Shown piece by piece: positions 9,819 through 22,679 of a stretch of DNA of 64,000 nt. Below the pieces are notes generated by a model. That model did not search any database. It saw nothing but the letters and a program-made list of their open reading frames with translations, and was not told the DNA's origin. Source of the stretch: Mollicutes bacterium (GTDB lineage Bacteria > Bacillota_I > Bacilli_A > Izemoplasmatales > Izemoplasmataceae); the NCBI GenBank assembly GCA_003552925.1, contig PUOX01000024.1:62001-126000 (forward strand), in the 5' to 3' direction. Numbering within the stretch: the first letter of the stretch is position 1; each line of letters begins with the position of its first letter. A program made the translations under genes and the position numbers.

Positions 9819-10392
9819 TTCCGCTACGCAATATCTTTATATAGGCGTTTACGAAGGCGCCGAACTTTTGGGAGAGTATTACCAAAAAGGGCATAACGAC
9901 CATTCTGTGAAGCTAATGGACGAACTCAGCAAGCTTTTTGAGAAGCTTTCCCTTCGCGTGGACGATTTGGAAGGCATTGTGGTCGGCATAGGCCCAGGAA
10001 GCTATACGGGCGTCCGCATTGGTGTTGTGGTCGCAAAGATGCTGGCTTGGAGCAAAAACATACCGCTTTACACCGTCAGCAGCCTAGCGATGATGGCGAG
10101 CGGTCAAAAAGGCAAAGTGATGCCGTGGATAGACGCACGCCGCGGGAATGCTTTTTTAGGATTGTATGAGGTTCGCGAGGATGAGGTTCTCGCCTTGGAC
10201 CGCGATCAGCACACCAACCTAGAAGACTATCGGAACAACCATGAATCCGCGCAAGCGATATCGATGGGAAAGCCTTCGCTTAAGCCTTTGTTGAACAGTT
10301 CTCTTTTGCAAGAGACCGACAATGTCCACGCCGTCGCCCCTTCGTACCTTCGTCAAACGAAGGCCGAACGGACGAAGGAGGATAAAACATGA
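9787..10392 (+). CDS. tsaB: tRNA t6A biosynthesis protein TsaB
   Basis: LVIDSATQYLYIGVY; GIVVGIGPGSYTGVRIGVVVAKMLAW. Confidence 0.93.
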   Translation: MPTSQKRLVIDSATQYLYIGVYEGAELLGEYYQKGHNDHSVKLMDELSKLFEKLSLRVDDLEGIVVGIGPGSYTGVRIGVVVAKMLAWSKNIPLYTVSSLAMMASGQKGKVMPWIDARRGNAFLGLYEVREDEVLALDRDQHTNLEDYRNNHESAQAISMGKPSLKPLLNSSLLQETDNVHAVAPSYLRQTKAERTKEDKT

Positions 10393-10835
10393 AAATTCGT
10401 CGTGCGGATATGAGCGACGCTCCTTTTATCTACAAGCTTGAAGAAGAGGGCGAATACCTAGGTGGCATCCGCTCTATGCTGTATGAAGAAATCCTATACA
10501 ACGACATGGCCCATTATTTCATTTTGGCTGACGATGAAGAAAGAATTGGCTACATCGGCCTTTGGCTCACTCGACCCAACGCGGAAATGATTAATATCGT
10601 CGTCAAACAAGAACATCGTCGCAGCGGATACGGGAAAGCTCTTGTTGAGCACGCCCTTGAGTTTTGCGAAGATGAAAACATCGACACCTTGACGCTGGAA
10701 GTCAACGTCAACAATACCCCGGCGGTAAAGTTTTATGAGTATTTCGGATTCGAAGTCGTCACCACCCGCCCCAATTATTATCGAAACGGCGACGACGCTT
10801 ACCTGATGGCGAAAAAGATTGGAGGAGCCCCATGA
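10389..10835 (+). CDS. rimI: Ribosomal protein S18 alanine N-acetyltransferase, GNAT family
   Basis: VVKQEHRRSGYGKALVEHALEFCE; NNTPAVKFYEYFGFE; position between tsaB and tsaD. Confidence 0.9.
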   Translation: MKIRRADMSDAPFIYKLEEEGEYLGGIRSMLYEEILYNDMAHYFILADDEERIGYIGLWLTRPNAEMINIVVKQEHRRSGYGKALVEHALEFCEDENIDTLTLEVNVNNTPAVKFYEYFGFEVVTTRPNYYRNGDDAYLMAKKIGGAP

Positions 10836-11824
10836 TAGTTTTAGCGGTTGAAAGCAGTTGCGACGAAACAAGCGTCAGCATCAGCAAAGACGGGAAAAAC
10901 GTTCTAAGCAACGTTGTCTATTCACAGATTGAGTTGCATCAATCATTCGGAGGGGTGGTCCCTGAAATCGCCTCTCGCGAGCATATAAAACGCATCACCT
11001 TCATTTTTGACAAGGCTTTTGAAGAAGCCGGAGTTAGTAAGGACGAGATCGATTTGGTAGCCGTCACCAAAGGCCCCGGTCTGATTGGGAGTTTGTTGGT
11101 CGGCATCAACGCCGCCAAAGCGTTTGCGTTCGCTTACGACGTCCCTTTGATCGGCGTCCATCATTTGGCCGGCCATATCTACGCCAACCAGATTGAAGGG
11201 GAGATGGAATTTCCCTTGGTGGCGCTTGTGGTCTCCGGCGGGCATACGGAATTGATTTTGATGAAAGACCATTTTGAATTTGAGAAGTTGGGCGAAACCC
11301 ACGACGATGCCGTCGGAGAAGCCTACGACAAAGTGGCCAGGGTCTTAGGGCTGGGTTATCCCGGCGGTCCGATTATCGACAAGCTCGCCAAAGAAGGCTC
11401 TCCCGAGTATCCGATGCCCCGCATCCGTACAGAAGGTGCGTACGATTTCAGTTACAGCGGGCTCAAAAGCCACGTAATCAATTTTTTGAACCGACAGAAA
11501 ATGCGCAACGAACCCGTTAATGAAAAAAACATGGCGGCGAGCTTTCAAAAAGCGGCGATACGGCACCTTATCGCCCAAAGCGAAAACGCCGTCAAAGACT
11601 TCGGGGCGAAGATGTTCATAGTCGCCGGCGGAGTCGCCGCGAACTCGCATCTCCGCGAGGAAGTGGACAAAAAGTTCACCCACGTAAAAGTTTCTGTACC
11701 GCCTTTCAAGTATTGCACCGACAACGCGGCAATGATGGGAATCGCCGCCTACTATCAGTACCAAAAAACGAAAACCGCCGATCTGATGAGCTTGAATGGG
11801 TATTCGCGGCTGAAACTTGCTTGA
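10832..11824 (+). CDS. tsaD: tRNA N6-adenosine threonylcarbamoyltransferase
   Basis: VESSCDETSVSI; VVPEIASREHIKRI; GVHHLAGHIYAN; VSGGHTELI. Confidence 0.97.
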   Translation: MIVLAVESSCDETSVSISKDGKNVLSNVVYSQIELHQSFGGVVPEIASREHIKRITFIFDKAFEEAGVSKDEIDLVAVTKGPGLIGSLLVGINAAKAFAFAYDVPLIGVHHLAGHIYANQIEGEMEFPLVALVVSGGHTELILMKDHFEFEKLGETHDDAVGEAYDKVARVLGLGYPGGPIIDKLAKEGSPEYPMPRIRTEGAYDFSYSGLKSHVINFLNRQKMRNEPVNEKNMAASFQKAAIRHLIAQSENAVKDFGAKMFIVAGGVAANSHLREEVDKKFTHVKVSVPPFKYCTDNAAMMGIAAYYQYQKTKTADLMSLNGYSRLKLA

Positions 11825-11862
11825 TGAGATAAAAACGCCTTAGTGCGTAGAAGAGGGACGAT

Positions 11863-13680
11863 ATGAAAAAATTATTGATTTTCCTATTTGTATTGGTAGG
11901 AATCGTTGTGGGTTTTCCTTTGACCCTGCTTTGGATTATGTCTGACAGCGACGGTGTCAACGAGATGCCGACCCATCTTTACACCGACGATGCCGACGCC
12001 ATCAAAATGATGCTTGAGGACCTGGATGAATCCTTGGAAACGTTGCGTAACGACCAAGATGCGGATTTGGATTTCAAGTTGCATCAAGACGTCGTGAATA
12101 CTTGGATTTTCCAAACCATCCGCGGAGATGAGAACAACCCCGGCGTTAATCCGGACTACCTTCCGGACGATGATTGTGACGGCGCTGCATGCAAATACAT
12201 CATTGAGCAGGAATCCGGAGGCAATCATTTCCGGCTTTTGGGTGTTTGGGTGGATTTCGACGACGACGAAGCCGTTTTGAAAGCTGCTTTGCAGTTGCAA
12301 CGGGGCGACGACGGGTTCACCTACAACACTACGGTTGCAAGCCGGTTCTCCTTGCTTGACCGTGACGAGGATTACCGTATTGCCTTTGAAGGGTTCCGAG
12401 TGGGCTCCTTGCCTCTAAGCAGCGGGCTTTTTTCAAGACTGATAGGATTGGTTGAGCGTTTCAGCGGCGATATTATGCCCGACACCGACGATTTGCCGCT
12501 TGGAAAATTGGATGTTCGCGATTTCAGCTTTACCATAGGTAAAAGCGAACTCACGGACTGGTTGCGCGATACGGACGAGGAAGAAGTCTTTTTGGCCCTT
12601 GCGGGCGAACAACTTGATGTGATGTTCAAAAACGATATGATTGGTGTGAAAATAGACGAGGGTGCGCTATCGCTTTCTTTCGCCGTGTCGAAAATCCGTA
12701 ACGACGACGACACCGACATCCCTGCTTACCTTTACGATTTGCACGATGAAGACGGCTACAATCCCGACAAGTTTGACGCCGGAGCGCATATGGAGAAACG
12801 TTTTGAGGAGTTCGTTTTCAATTATAGCCTTGGCAATACCCAGTACTTCACCTTGAAAGAATCTACCTTCAACAAGATTCTCTACGACAGTTTCGAAGGG
12901 TTCGAAGGGGTTCGCATGGAGCGCGAGATTGAACGAAACGGCAACGTGGAGACCATGCATGTGGGCTTAGAAGCGCTTTGGTTCGAGTTTGGCGATGACG
13001 ACATCGTCGTCAAGGCTTTATTCGCCATGGACACGGTCAAGTCCTTGCTTGAGATTACGTTCGACAAGACCGACTCCACGAATGAAAGCTACACTTACGA
13101 GTTGACGGTGATTACCATGGGCAAAGACGAAGGCGAAACCGTCGACGAATATTTGTCCGTTGAGAATCTTGATGCCTTCAAAACCTTGCTTGCGGATGTG
13201 GGCGATGTCTACTTCGGCTACTTTGACGAAGAAGGACGGCTGAACATCACCGCCGATCGTTTGGATCAACTGATGGAAGACGGCGCAACCGAGGACTCGA
13301 TGAGCGTTGACGAAATCGAAATTGTTGAACGCGCCATCAAACTTCACATTAGTCTTGAAGGCGATTATCAGGCAGCCATGGACGCTTTTGCGGGCGGCAT
13401 TAGAAACGCGTTTGCAACCGGCGATATCGGTGGTACGCTGACCGGGTTGCTGAACGTTCAGAATGAAGGCCCCGAGAAAGATACCGTTGAAAAAGTACAA
13501 GCTCTTCAAGACAAGCTTGAAGACGATCCCGATGCGGACATCGACGAAGAAGAGATCCAAGATTTGTTCGAATCTTACGAACAGATGGACCCCGAGGCGC
13601 AAGAAACCTTCATGCAAGCTTTCGAGGATTCCATGGACGAAAGTATCGTCAATCAATTTAAAGACTTGTTCCAAGATTGA
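11863..13680 (+). CDS. Large acidic exported/membrane-anchored protein of unknown function
   Basis: N-terminal MKKLLIFLFVLVGIVVGFPLTLLWIM signal/anchor followed by about 575 acidic residues. Confidence 0.75.
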   Translation: MKKLLIFLFVLVGIVVGFPLTLLWIMSDSDGVNEMPTHLYTDDADAIKMMLEDLDESLETLRNDQDADLDFKLHQDVVNTWIFQTIRGDENNPGVNPDYLPDDDCDGAACKYIIEQESGGNHFRLLGVWVDFDDDEAVLKAALQLQRGDDGFTYNTTVASRFSLLDRDEDYRIAFEGFRVGSLPLSSGLFSRLIGLVERFSGDIMPDTDDLPLGKLDVRDFSFTIGKSELTDWLRDTDEEEVFLALAGEQLDVMFKNDMIGVKIDEGALSLSFAVSKIRNDDDTDIPAYLYDLHDEDGYNPDKFDAGAHMEKRFEEFVFNYSLGNTQYFTLKESTFNKILYDSFEGFEGVRMEREIERNGNVETMHVGLEALWFEFGDDDIVVKALFAMDTVKSLLEITFDKTDSTNESYTYELTVITMGKDEGETVDEYLSVENLDAFKTLLADVGDVYFGYFDEEGRLNITADRLDQLMEDGATEDSMSVDEIEIVERAIKLHISLEGDYQAAMDAFAGGIRNAFATGDIGGTLTGLLNVQNEGPEKDTVEKVQALQDKLEDDPDADIDEEEIQDLFESYEQMDPEAQETFMQAFEDSMDESIVNQFKDLFQD

Positions 13681-13698
13681 GGCAACAAACTTCCACAA

Positions 13699-13727
13699 AG
13701 ACCTCCGGAAACCCGGAGGTCTTCTTC
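13699..13727 (+). terminator. Rho-independent terminator
   Basis: AAGACCTCCGG gaaac CCGGAGGTCTT followed by cttct. Confidence 0.8.
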
Positions 13728-13789
13728 TAAGGCCTCTTTTCATTTTAGGCGCTTTTTAGTATAATGGTTTCGAAAAGAGTGGTGAAAAC

Positions 13790-15430
13790 ATGGAAAACAA
13801 GAACTTTATACGTAGTATCATCGAAGAAGACCTTGAAAAAGGGAAGCACCAATACCCGGTCACCCGGTTTCCACCCGACCCGAACGGTTTTTTGCATTTG
13901 GGCCATGCCCGGGCGATTATCATGAACTACACCTTGGCCAAAGATTACGGGGGGCGTTTTCACTTGCGTTTTGACGACACGAACCCCGTAACCGAAGACG
14001 CGATATTCATGGACTCCATGAAACGGGATATCGCTTGGCTGGGCTGTCATTGGGATGAGCTTTATTATGCCAGCGACTATTTTGACACCATGTACGAAAA
14101 AGCGATGTTACTCGTGGAGAAGGGCCTTGCTTATGTATGCGAGCTCCCTCCGGAGAAAATCCGAGAATACCGGGGCGATTTGAAGAACCCGGGCACCGAA
14201 AGCCCTTATCGCGACCGACCGATCGAAGAGAACATCCGTCTTTTCAAAGGCATGAAAAATGGCGATTATGCGGACGGTCAAATGGTTTTGCGCGCCAAAA
14301 TCGACATGTCGAGTCCGAACATGAACATGCGCGACCCCATCATCTACCGCATCCAGCGGAGTCCGCACTACAATACCGGGAACAAGTGGTGCATCTATCC
14401 GATGTACGATTTCGCCCATCCCTTGGAAGACGCCATCGAGGGCATCACCCATTCGCTTTGCAGCTTGGAGTTTGAAGACCACCGTCCACTTTACGACTGG
14501 TTTGTCAAACATTGCGAAATGGAACACACTCCCCGCCAAATCGAGTTTGGAAAGTTGAAGATTCCCAACCAAGTTGTCGGCAAGCGTCACATCCGCAAAC
14601 TCGTCGAAGAAGGCGTCGTCGACGGATGGGACGACAGCCGTCTAATTACGTTGAGCGCGCTGAGGCGCCGCGGCGTTCCGCCTCAAGCGATTCACAATTT
14701 CATCAAAGCGCTGGGATTGCCCAAATCCGAAGGGGAGACGGAAATCCACATGCTCGATGAGTACATTCGCGGCCATTTGAAAACACGGGCGCGTCGCATC
14801 CATGCCGTAATCGATCCCGTGAAAGTCGTCATCACCAACTACCCCGATGACAAACAAGAAACGCTCACTGCACCGAACAATCGCGAGAACGAAGAATTGG
14901 GCGAGCGCGAAATGACGTTCAGCAATACCGTCTACATTGAACGGGAAGACTTTTTGGAAGAAAAACCCAACAAAAAATGGAAACGGCTTTCTTTGGGGAT
15001 TGAAGTACGGTTGATGCACGCATATTTCATCAAAGCAAACGAAGTTGACTACGACGAGGATGGAAATGTTGAAACCATTTATGCGACTTACGATCCCAAA
15101 ACCAAAAGCGGCAGCGGGTTCAACGAAAGAAAACCAAACGGCACCATCCATTTCGTGGACGCAAAAACGGCCAAACCGGCGGAGTTCCGTTTGTACGAGG
15201 ATCTTATCAATCCCGAAATCGACCCCGATGCCGATTTTGAAGACCGGTTGAATCCGAATTCCAAGGTCGTGAAACAAGGGTTTATCGAAGGTCTTGTCGA
15301 AGTTCAAGACAAGGAAACCTTCCAGTTCACACGCCAGGGGTATTTCACCGTCGATCAAGACGCTAACGACAAACTTGTTTTCAACCGTACCGTCGCGTTG
15401 AAGTCTTCGTTCAAACCGAAGAAAAAGTAA
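13790..15430 (+). CDS. glnS: Glutaminyl-tRNA synthetase
   Basis: TRFPPDPNGFLHLGHARAI; YPMYDFAHPLEDAIEGITHSLCSLEFEDHRPLYDW. Confidence 0.95.
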   Translation: MENKNFIRSIIEEDLEKGKHQYPVTRFPPDPNGFLHLGHARAIIMNYTLAKDYGGRFHLRFDDTNPVTEDAIFMDSMKRDIAWLGCHWDELYYASDYFDTMYEKAMLLVEKGLAYVCELPPEKIREYRGDLKNPGTESPYRDRPIEENIRLFKGMKNGDYADGQMVLRAKIDMSSPNMNMRDPIIYRIQRSPHYNTGNKWCIYPMYDFAHPLEDAIEGITHSLCSLEFEDHRPLYDWFVKHCEMEHTPRQIEFGKLKIPNQVVGKRHIRKLVEEGVVDGWDDSRLITLSALRRRGVPPQAIHNFIKALGLPKSEGETEIHMLDEYIRGHLKTRARRIHAVIDPVKVVITNYPDDKQETLTAPNNRENEELGEREMTFSNTVYIEREDFLEEKPNKKWKRLSLGIEVRLMHAYFIKANEVDYDEDGNVETIYATYDPKTKSGSGFNERKPNGTIHFVDAKTAKPAEFRLYEDLINPEIDPDADFEDRLNPNSKVVKQGFIEGLVEVQDKETFQFTRQGYFTVDQDANDKLVFNRTVALKSSFKPKKK

Positions 15431-15520
15431 AAAAGAGGAAGCTCTCTTTGATATGATTCCCTTAAAGTAGACACTGCAAAAAAACAAGATTGCAGAACAC
15501 TACTTTAGGGGGATTTTCTT

Positions 15521-16225
15521 ATGGGAAGAAAAGCAAAGGTCAGCAAAGAACGAAAGTTGCAAGCGATCCGAGAATATCGAGAGGGTCAAAAAGGCCCACG
15601 ACAGATTGGAGAAGAATTGCACGTCCATGAAAGAAGAATTTTCGTGTGGAATGAACTATACGAAGCCCATGGAAGCGGCGCTTTTGACACAAAGCCCAGG
15701 AATCGCGCGTATTCAAAGTGCGACAAGCTCAATGCGGTGAAAGACTACATAAGCGGGGAGTATACCACCGCGGAAATTTTGAGACGCTACAACATCACCG
15801 CTTCAAGTGTTTTAGAAACATGGATAAGAAGGTATAATGGTCATGAGGAACTCAAAGACTACGACCCGAAAGGGGAGGTATACATGGCCAAACATCGCAA
15901 GACAACGTATGAGGAACGCCTAGAGATTGTCCACCATTGCCTGAAAAACGACCGGAAATACACCCACACCGCGGAAGCGTACAACGTGTCCTACGATCAA
16001 GTGTATCGTTGGGTGAGAAAGTACGACAAGCACGGCGCGGAAGGGCTTTTAGACCGCAGGGGCCAGCGCAAGGACGAAAAGAAGCTCACGGAAACCGAAA
16101 AACTCAAGCGTGAGAACGAACGCCTCAGACGGCAGAATGAACGCTTGACGATTGAGCGTGACGTCTTAAAAAAGTTCAAAGAAATCGAAAGGAGGCGAGC
16201 CTCACAAAAGTCCGGCAAGAAGTGA
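15521..16225 (+). CDS. IS3 family OrfA (multiple HTH plus leucine-zipper-like C-terminus)
   Basis: Several HTH-like repeats, then EKLKRENERLRRQNERLTIERDVLKKFKE. Confidence 0.9.
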   Translation: MGRKAKVSKERKLQAIREYREGQKGPRQIGEELHVHERRIFVWNELYEAHGSGAFDTKPRNRAYSKCDKLNAVKDYISGEYTTAEILRRYNITASSVLETWIRRYNGHEELKDYDPKGEVYMAKHRKTTYEERLEIVHHCLKNDRKYTHTAEAYNVSYDQVYRWVRKYDKHGAEGLLDRRGQRKDEKKLTETEKLKRENERLRRQNERLTIERDVLKKFKEIERRRASQKSGKK

Positions 16226-17094
16226 AGTACCTCACGATTCAAACACTCCACGATGAGAAAGCCTATCCAATCGCTTTCATGTGCAAGGTGCTCGCCATCG
16301 CAAGGAGCAGCTACTATCGGTGGTTGAACCGAGAAGTTCCCGAGAAGGAAGCCCATGATGAGGAACTCGCCCGCATCGTTTTCGCATATCACGAGACGTT
16401 CGACCGGATTCTCGGCTATCGCCGCATGACAATCTTCGTGAACAAGCTCAATCAGACGAACTACAATCCTAAGAGAATCCGAAGACTCATGCGCTATCTC
16501 GGCATCCGCTCGGAGATACGCAAAAAGCGTAAAAGCTATATGAAATCCACACCGCAAACCGTCGCCGAGAACCTCCTGAAACGGAACTTCACCGCGGACG
16601 CGCCCAACAAAAAATGGCTCGCGGACGTAACCGAGTTCAGAATCAAAGGAACCACCAAGAAACTCTATCTTAGCGCGATTTTAGACCTTTACGACCGCAG
16701 CGTCGTCGCCTACGAACTTTCGAAGCGAAACGACAACAGGCTAGTGTTCAAGACATTCGACAAGGCCATCGAGAAGAACCCGGATGCGAAACCGCTTTTT
16801 CATAGCGACCGGGGATTCCAATATACCAGCCGTATCTTCAAAAAGAAACTGGGCGACATCGATGCGGTCCAAAGCATGTCCAGAGTCGGTCGGTGCATCG
16901 ACAACGGACCGATGGAAGGATTCTTCGGCATCATCAAATCAGAGATGTACCATCTCAATAATTTCTATTCAACGGAAGAACTCACAGAAGCCATTCATAC
17001 GTACATAGCGTTTTACAATGATCAACGGTTTTTACCTGTATTAAAAGGCCTGACCCCAATGGAATATCGGAATCAGGCCTTGCAAACTTTTTGA
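16222..17094 (+). CDS. IS3 family OrfB transposase (DDE)
   Basis: WLADVTEFRIKGTTKKLYLSAILDLYDR; FHSDRGFQYTS; DNGPMEGFFGIIKSEM. Confidence 0.95.
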   Translation: MKYLTIQTLHDEKAYPIAFMCKVLAIARSSYYRWLNREVPEKEAHDEELARIVFAYHETFDRILGYRRMTIFVNKLNQTNYNPKRIRRLMRYLGIRSEIRKKRKSYMKSTPQTVAENLLKRNFTADAPNKKWLADVTEFRIKGTTKKLYLSAILDLYDRSVVAYELSKRNDNRLVFKTFDKAIEKNPDAKPLFHSDRGFQYTSRIFKKKLGDIDAVQSMSRVGRCIDNGPMEGFFGIIKSEMYHLNNFYSTEELTEAIHTYIAFYNDQRFLPVLKGLTPMEYRNQALQTF

Positions 17095-17169
17095 TTATTT
17101 CCACTGTCTACTTGACAGGGGGCGGTTCACTTCCTCTTTTTTTATGCTTCAGTCTTTATTGCTTGGGCT

Positions 17170-17964
17170 TTACGTTGTGAAAACCAAAAACGCTTTGACT
17201 TTTTCGATGTCTTTGCTTTCGAATTCCACCGTATGCAGGTCGATCAGCTTTGCACCGGGATAAAAGGAGCTCATGCTGGCTTGTGAGTGGTTTTTGTACT
17301 CGACCTTGATTTTGTAGCGTTTTGGAGTTTCGATAGCGGGAGGCATGGATTTTAACGCTTTTTCGACTGTTTCTGTAATGGCGTTTTGGATTCTTTTGGG
17401 ATGTTTGTAAATGACTGTCTCCGCTTCTGCGTCGAACGTTTCGACGAAATATAAGTCTTTTTGATGGTTTTTTGCGTGCTCGCCCAAAGTTTTGTCGCCG
17501 CTCATAAATACCACGGGCACGCCTTTTTCCGCCGCAATGTAGGCGTTAAGCAAATATTCGCTGGCAAGGTTTCCGTTGACGGTCAGTTTGTGGACTTTCG
17601 AGCTGGAAAGCGTGTGTGCAAGCGGGTTTCCACCTTGATAGGCCCCCGCGTGGTAACCGATAAACATGGCGGCGTCAAAACTTTCGTCGATGCCGTACAT
17701 CATCAAATCGGGATGATGGTTGAATTTTTGGATTAGCGTTATGCTTTCATCAAGCAACTCGATATCTAGGTTATCCGCCGTGCCGTGAGCGTCGCGAACG
17801 ACAATTTCTTTCGCGCCCGCTCGTTTGGCGCCTTTGATGGCCGCGGCCACTTCTTCGCTCATTCTTCGCGCAATTTTTTCATAGACCGCTTCACCTTTTG
17901 TGGCCTGCTTCCATTCATGGATGCCGGTGACGCCTTCAATATCCACACTGATAAAGATTTTCAT
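17170..17964 (-). CDS. M55 family D-aminopeptidase (DppA-like)
   Basis: MKIFISVDIEGVTGIHEW; VRDAHGTADNLD; FIGYHAGAYQGGNPLAHT. Confidence 0.9.
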   Translation of the reverse strand: MKIFISVDIEGVTGIHEWKQATKGEAVYEKIARRMSEEVAAAIKGAKRAGAKEIVVRDAHGTADNLDIELLDESITLIQKFNHHPDLMMYGIDESFDAAMFIGYHAGAYQGGNPLAHTLSSSKVHKLTVNGNLASEYLLNAYIAAEKGVPVVFMSGDKTLGEHAKNHQKDLYFVETFDAEAETVIYKHPKRIQNAITETVEKALKSMPPAIETPKRYKIKVEYKNHSQASMSSFYPGAKLIDLHTVEFESKDIEKVKAFLVFTT

Positions 17965-18065
17965 AAAAATCTCCTCTCTTGGCTGGTTTCACGCTTATTT
18001 TATCATAGTTTGCGCCATAGGATAGCGTTTACATAGAAAATATTGTAGAAATCCGAACAAAAGAC

Positions 18066-18093
18066 TTGCATTATTCTGCATATGGTGTATTAT
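18066..18093 (+). promoter_or_regulatory. Putative csp promoter
   Basis: TTGCAT - 16 nt - TATTAT. Confidence 0.5.
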
Positions 18094-18103
18094 GTAAAAG
18101 GAA

Positions 18104-18196
18104 CTTAAACGTAATGTGAACAATAAGAACCGGGAACCATGTACTTCCATTCTTATTTGTAACGTGCAGTTTAAGAAAAATTAGTAAGAATGGAGG
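18104..18196 (+). promoter_or_regulatory. Structured csp leader with SD-sequestering helix and competing helices
   Basis: 18144-18155 CTTCCATTCTTA pairs with 18185-18196 TAAGAATGGAGG; competing 18104-18110/18169-18175 and 18122-18129/18150-18157. Confidence 0.6.
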
Positions 18197-18203
18197 AAAC
18201 ACC

Positions 18204-18401
18204 TTGACTGGAACTGTAAAGTGGTTCAACGCAGAAAAGGGCTTCGGCTTCATCACTACCGATGAAGGCACCGACGTATTCGCTCACTACTCGCAAATCA
18301 ACCAAGACGGATTCAAGAATCTTGAAGAAGGCGAAAAAGTCACCTTTGACGTCGTAGAAGCAGAAAAAGGCCCTCAAGCCGAAAACATCACAAAAGTTTA
18401 A
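18204..18401 (+). CDS. Cold shock protein (CspA family), TTG start
   Basis: [36 protein letters not shown] 7 nt before TTG. Confidence 0.95.
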   Translation: MTGTVKWFNAEKGFGFITTDEGTDVFAHYSQINQDGFKNLEEGEKVTFDVVEAEKGPQAENITKV

Positions 18402-18418
18402 CAACTGAGACTTCCACT

Positions 18419-18447
18419 AAAAAACCAACCTTCGGGTTGGTTTTTTT
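18419..18447 (+). terminator. Rho-independent terminator of csp
   Basis: AAAACCAACC ttcg GGTTGGTTTTTTT. Confidence 0.92.
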
Positions 18448-18507
18448 CATGGTGTTTTCAGTAGGAAAAGGGCCTTGTTTTTGATATAATTTTCATAGGT
18501 GATTAAA

Positions 18508-22675
<4,168 letters not shown>

Positions 22676-22679
22676 AAGC

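Larger units (their letters stand above)
15449..17129 (+). mobile_element. IS3 family (IS150-group-like) insertion sequence, apparently intact
   Basis: Ends TGATATGATTCCCTTAAAGTAGACACTG / revcomp TGAACCGCCCCCTGTCAAGTAGACAGTG (TG...CA ends), OrfA plus OrfB, 3-bp CTT target duplication (15446-15448 and 17130-17132). Confidence 0.9.

Noticed and set aside
14642-15487. 281-aa minus-strand ORF
   Set aside because: Antisense shadow of glnS.
16192-16203. GAGG-CGAG-CCTC hairpin as a frameshift stimulator in the IS
   Set aside because: Only 4 bp and about 18 nt from the slippery site; too weak to claim.
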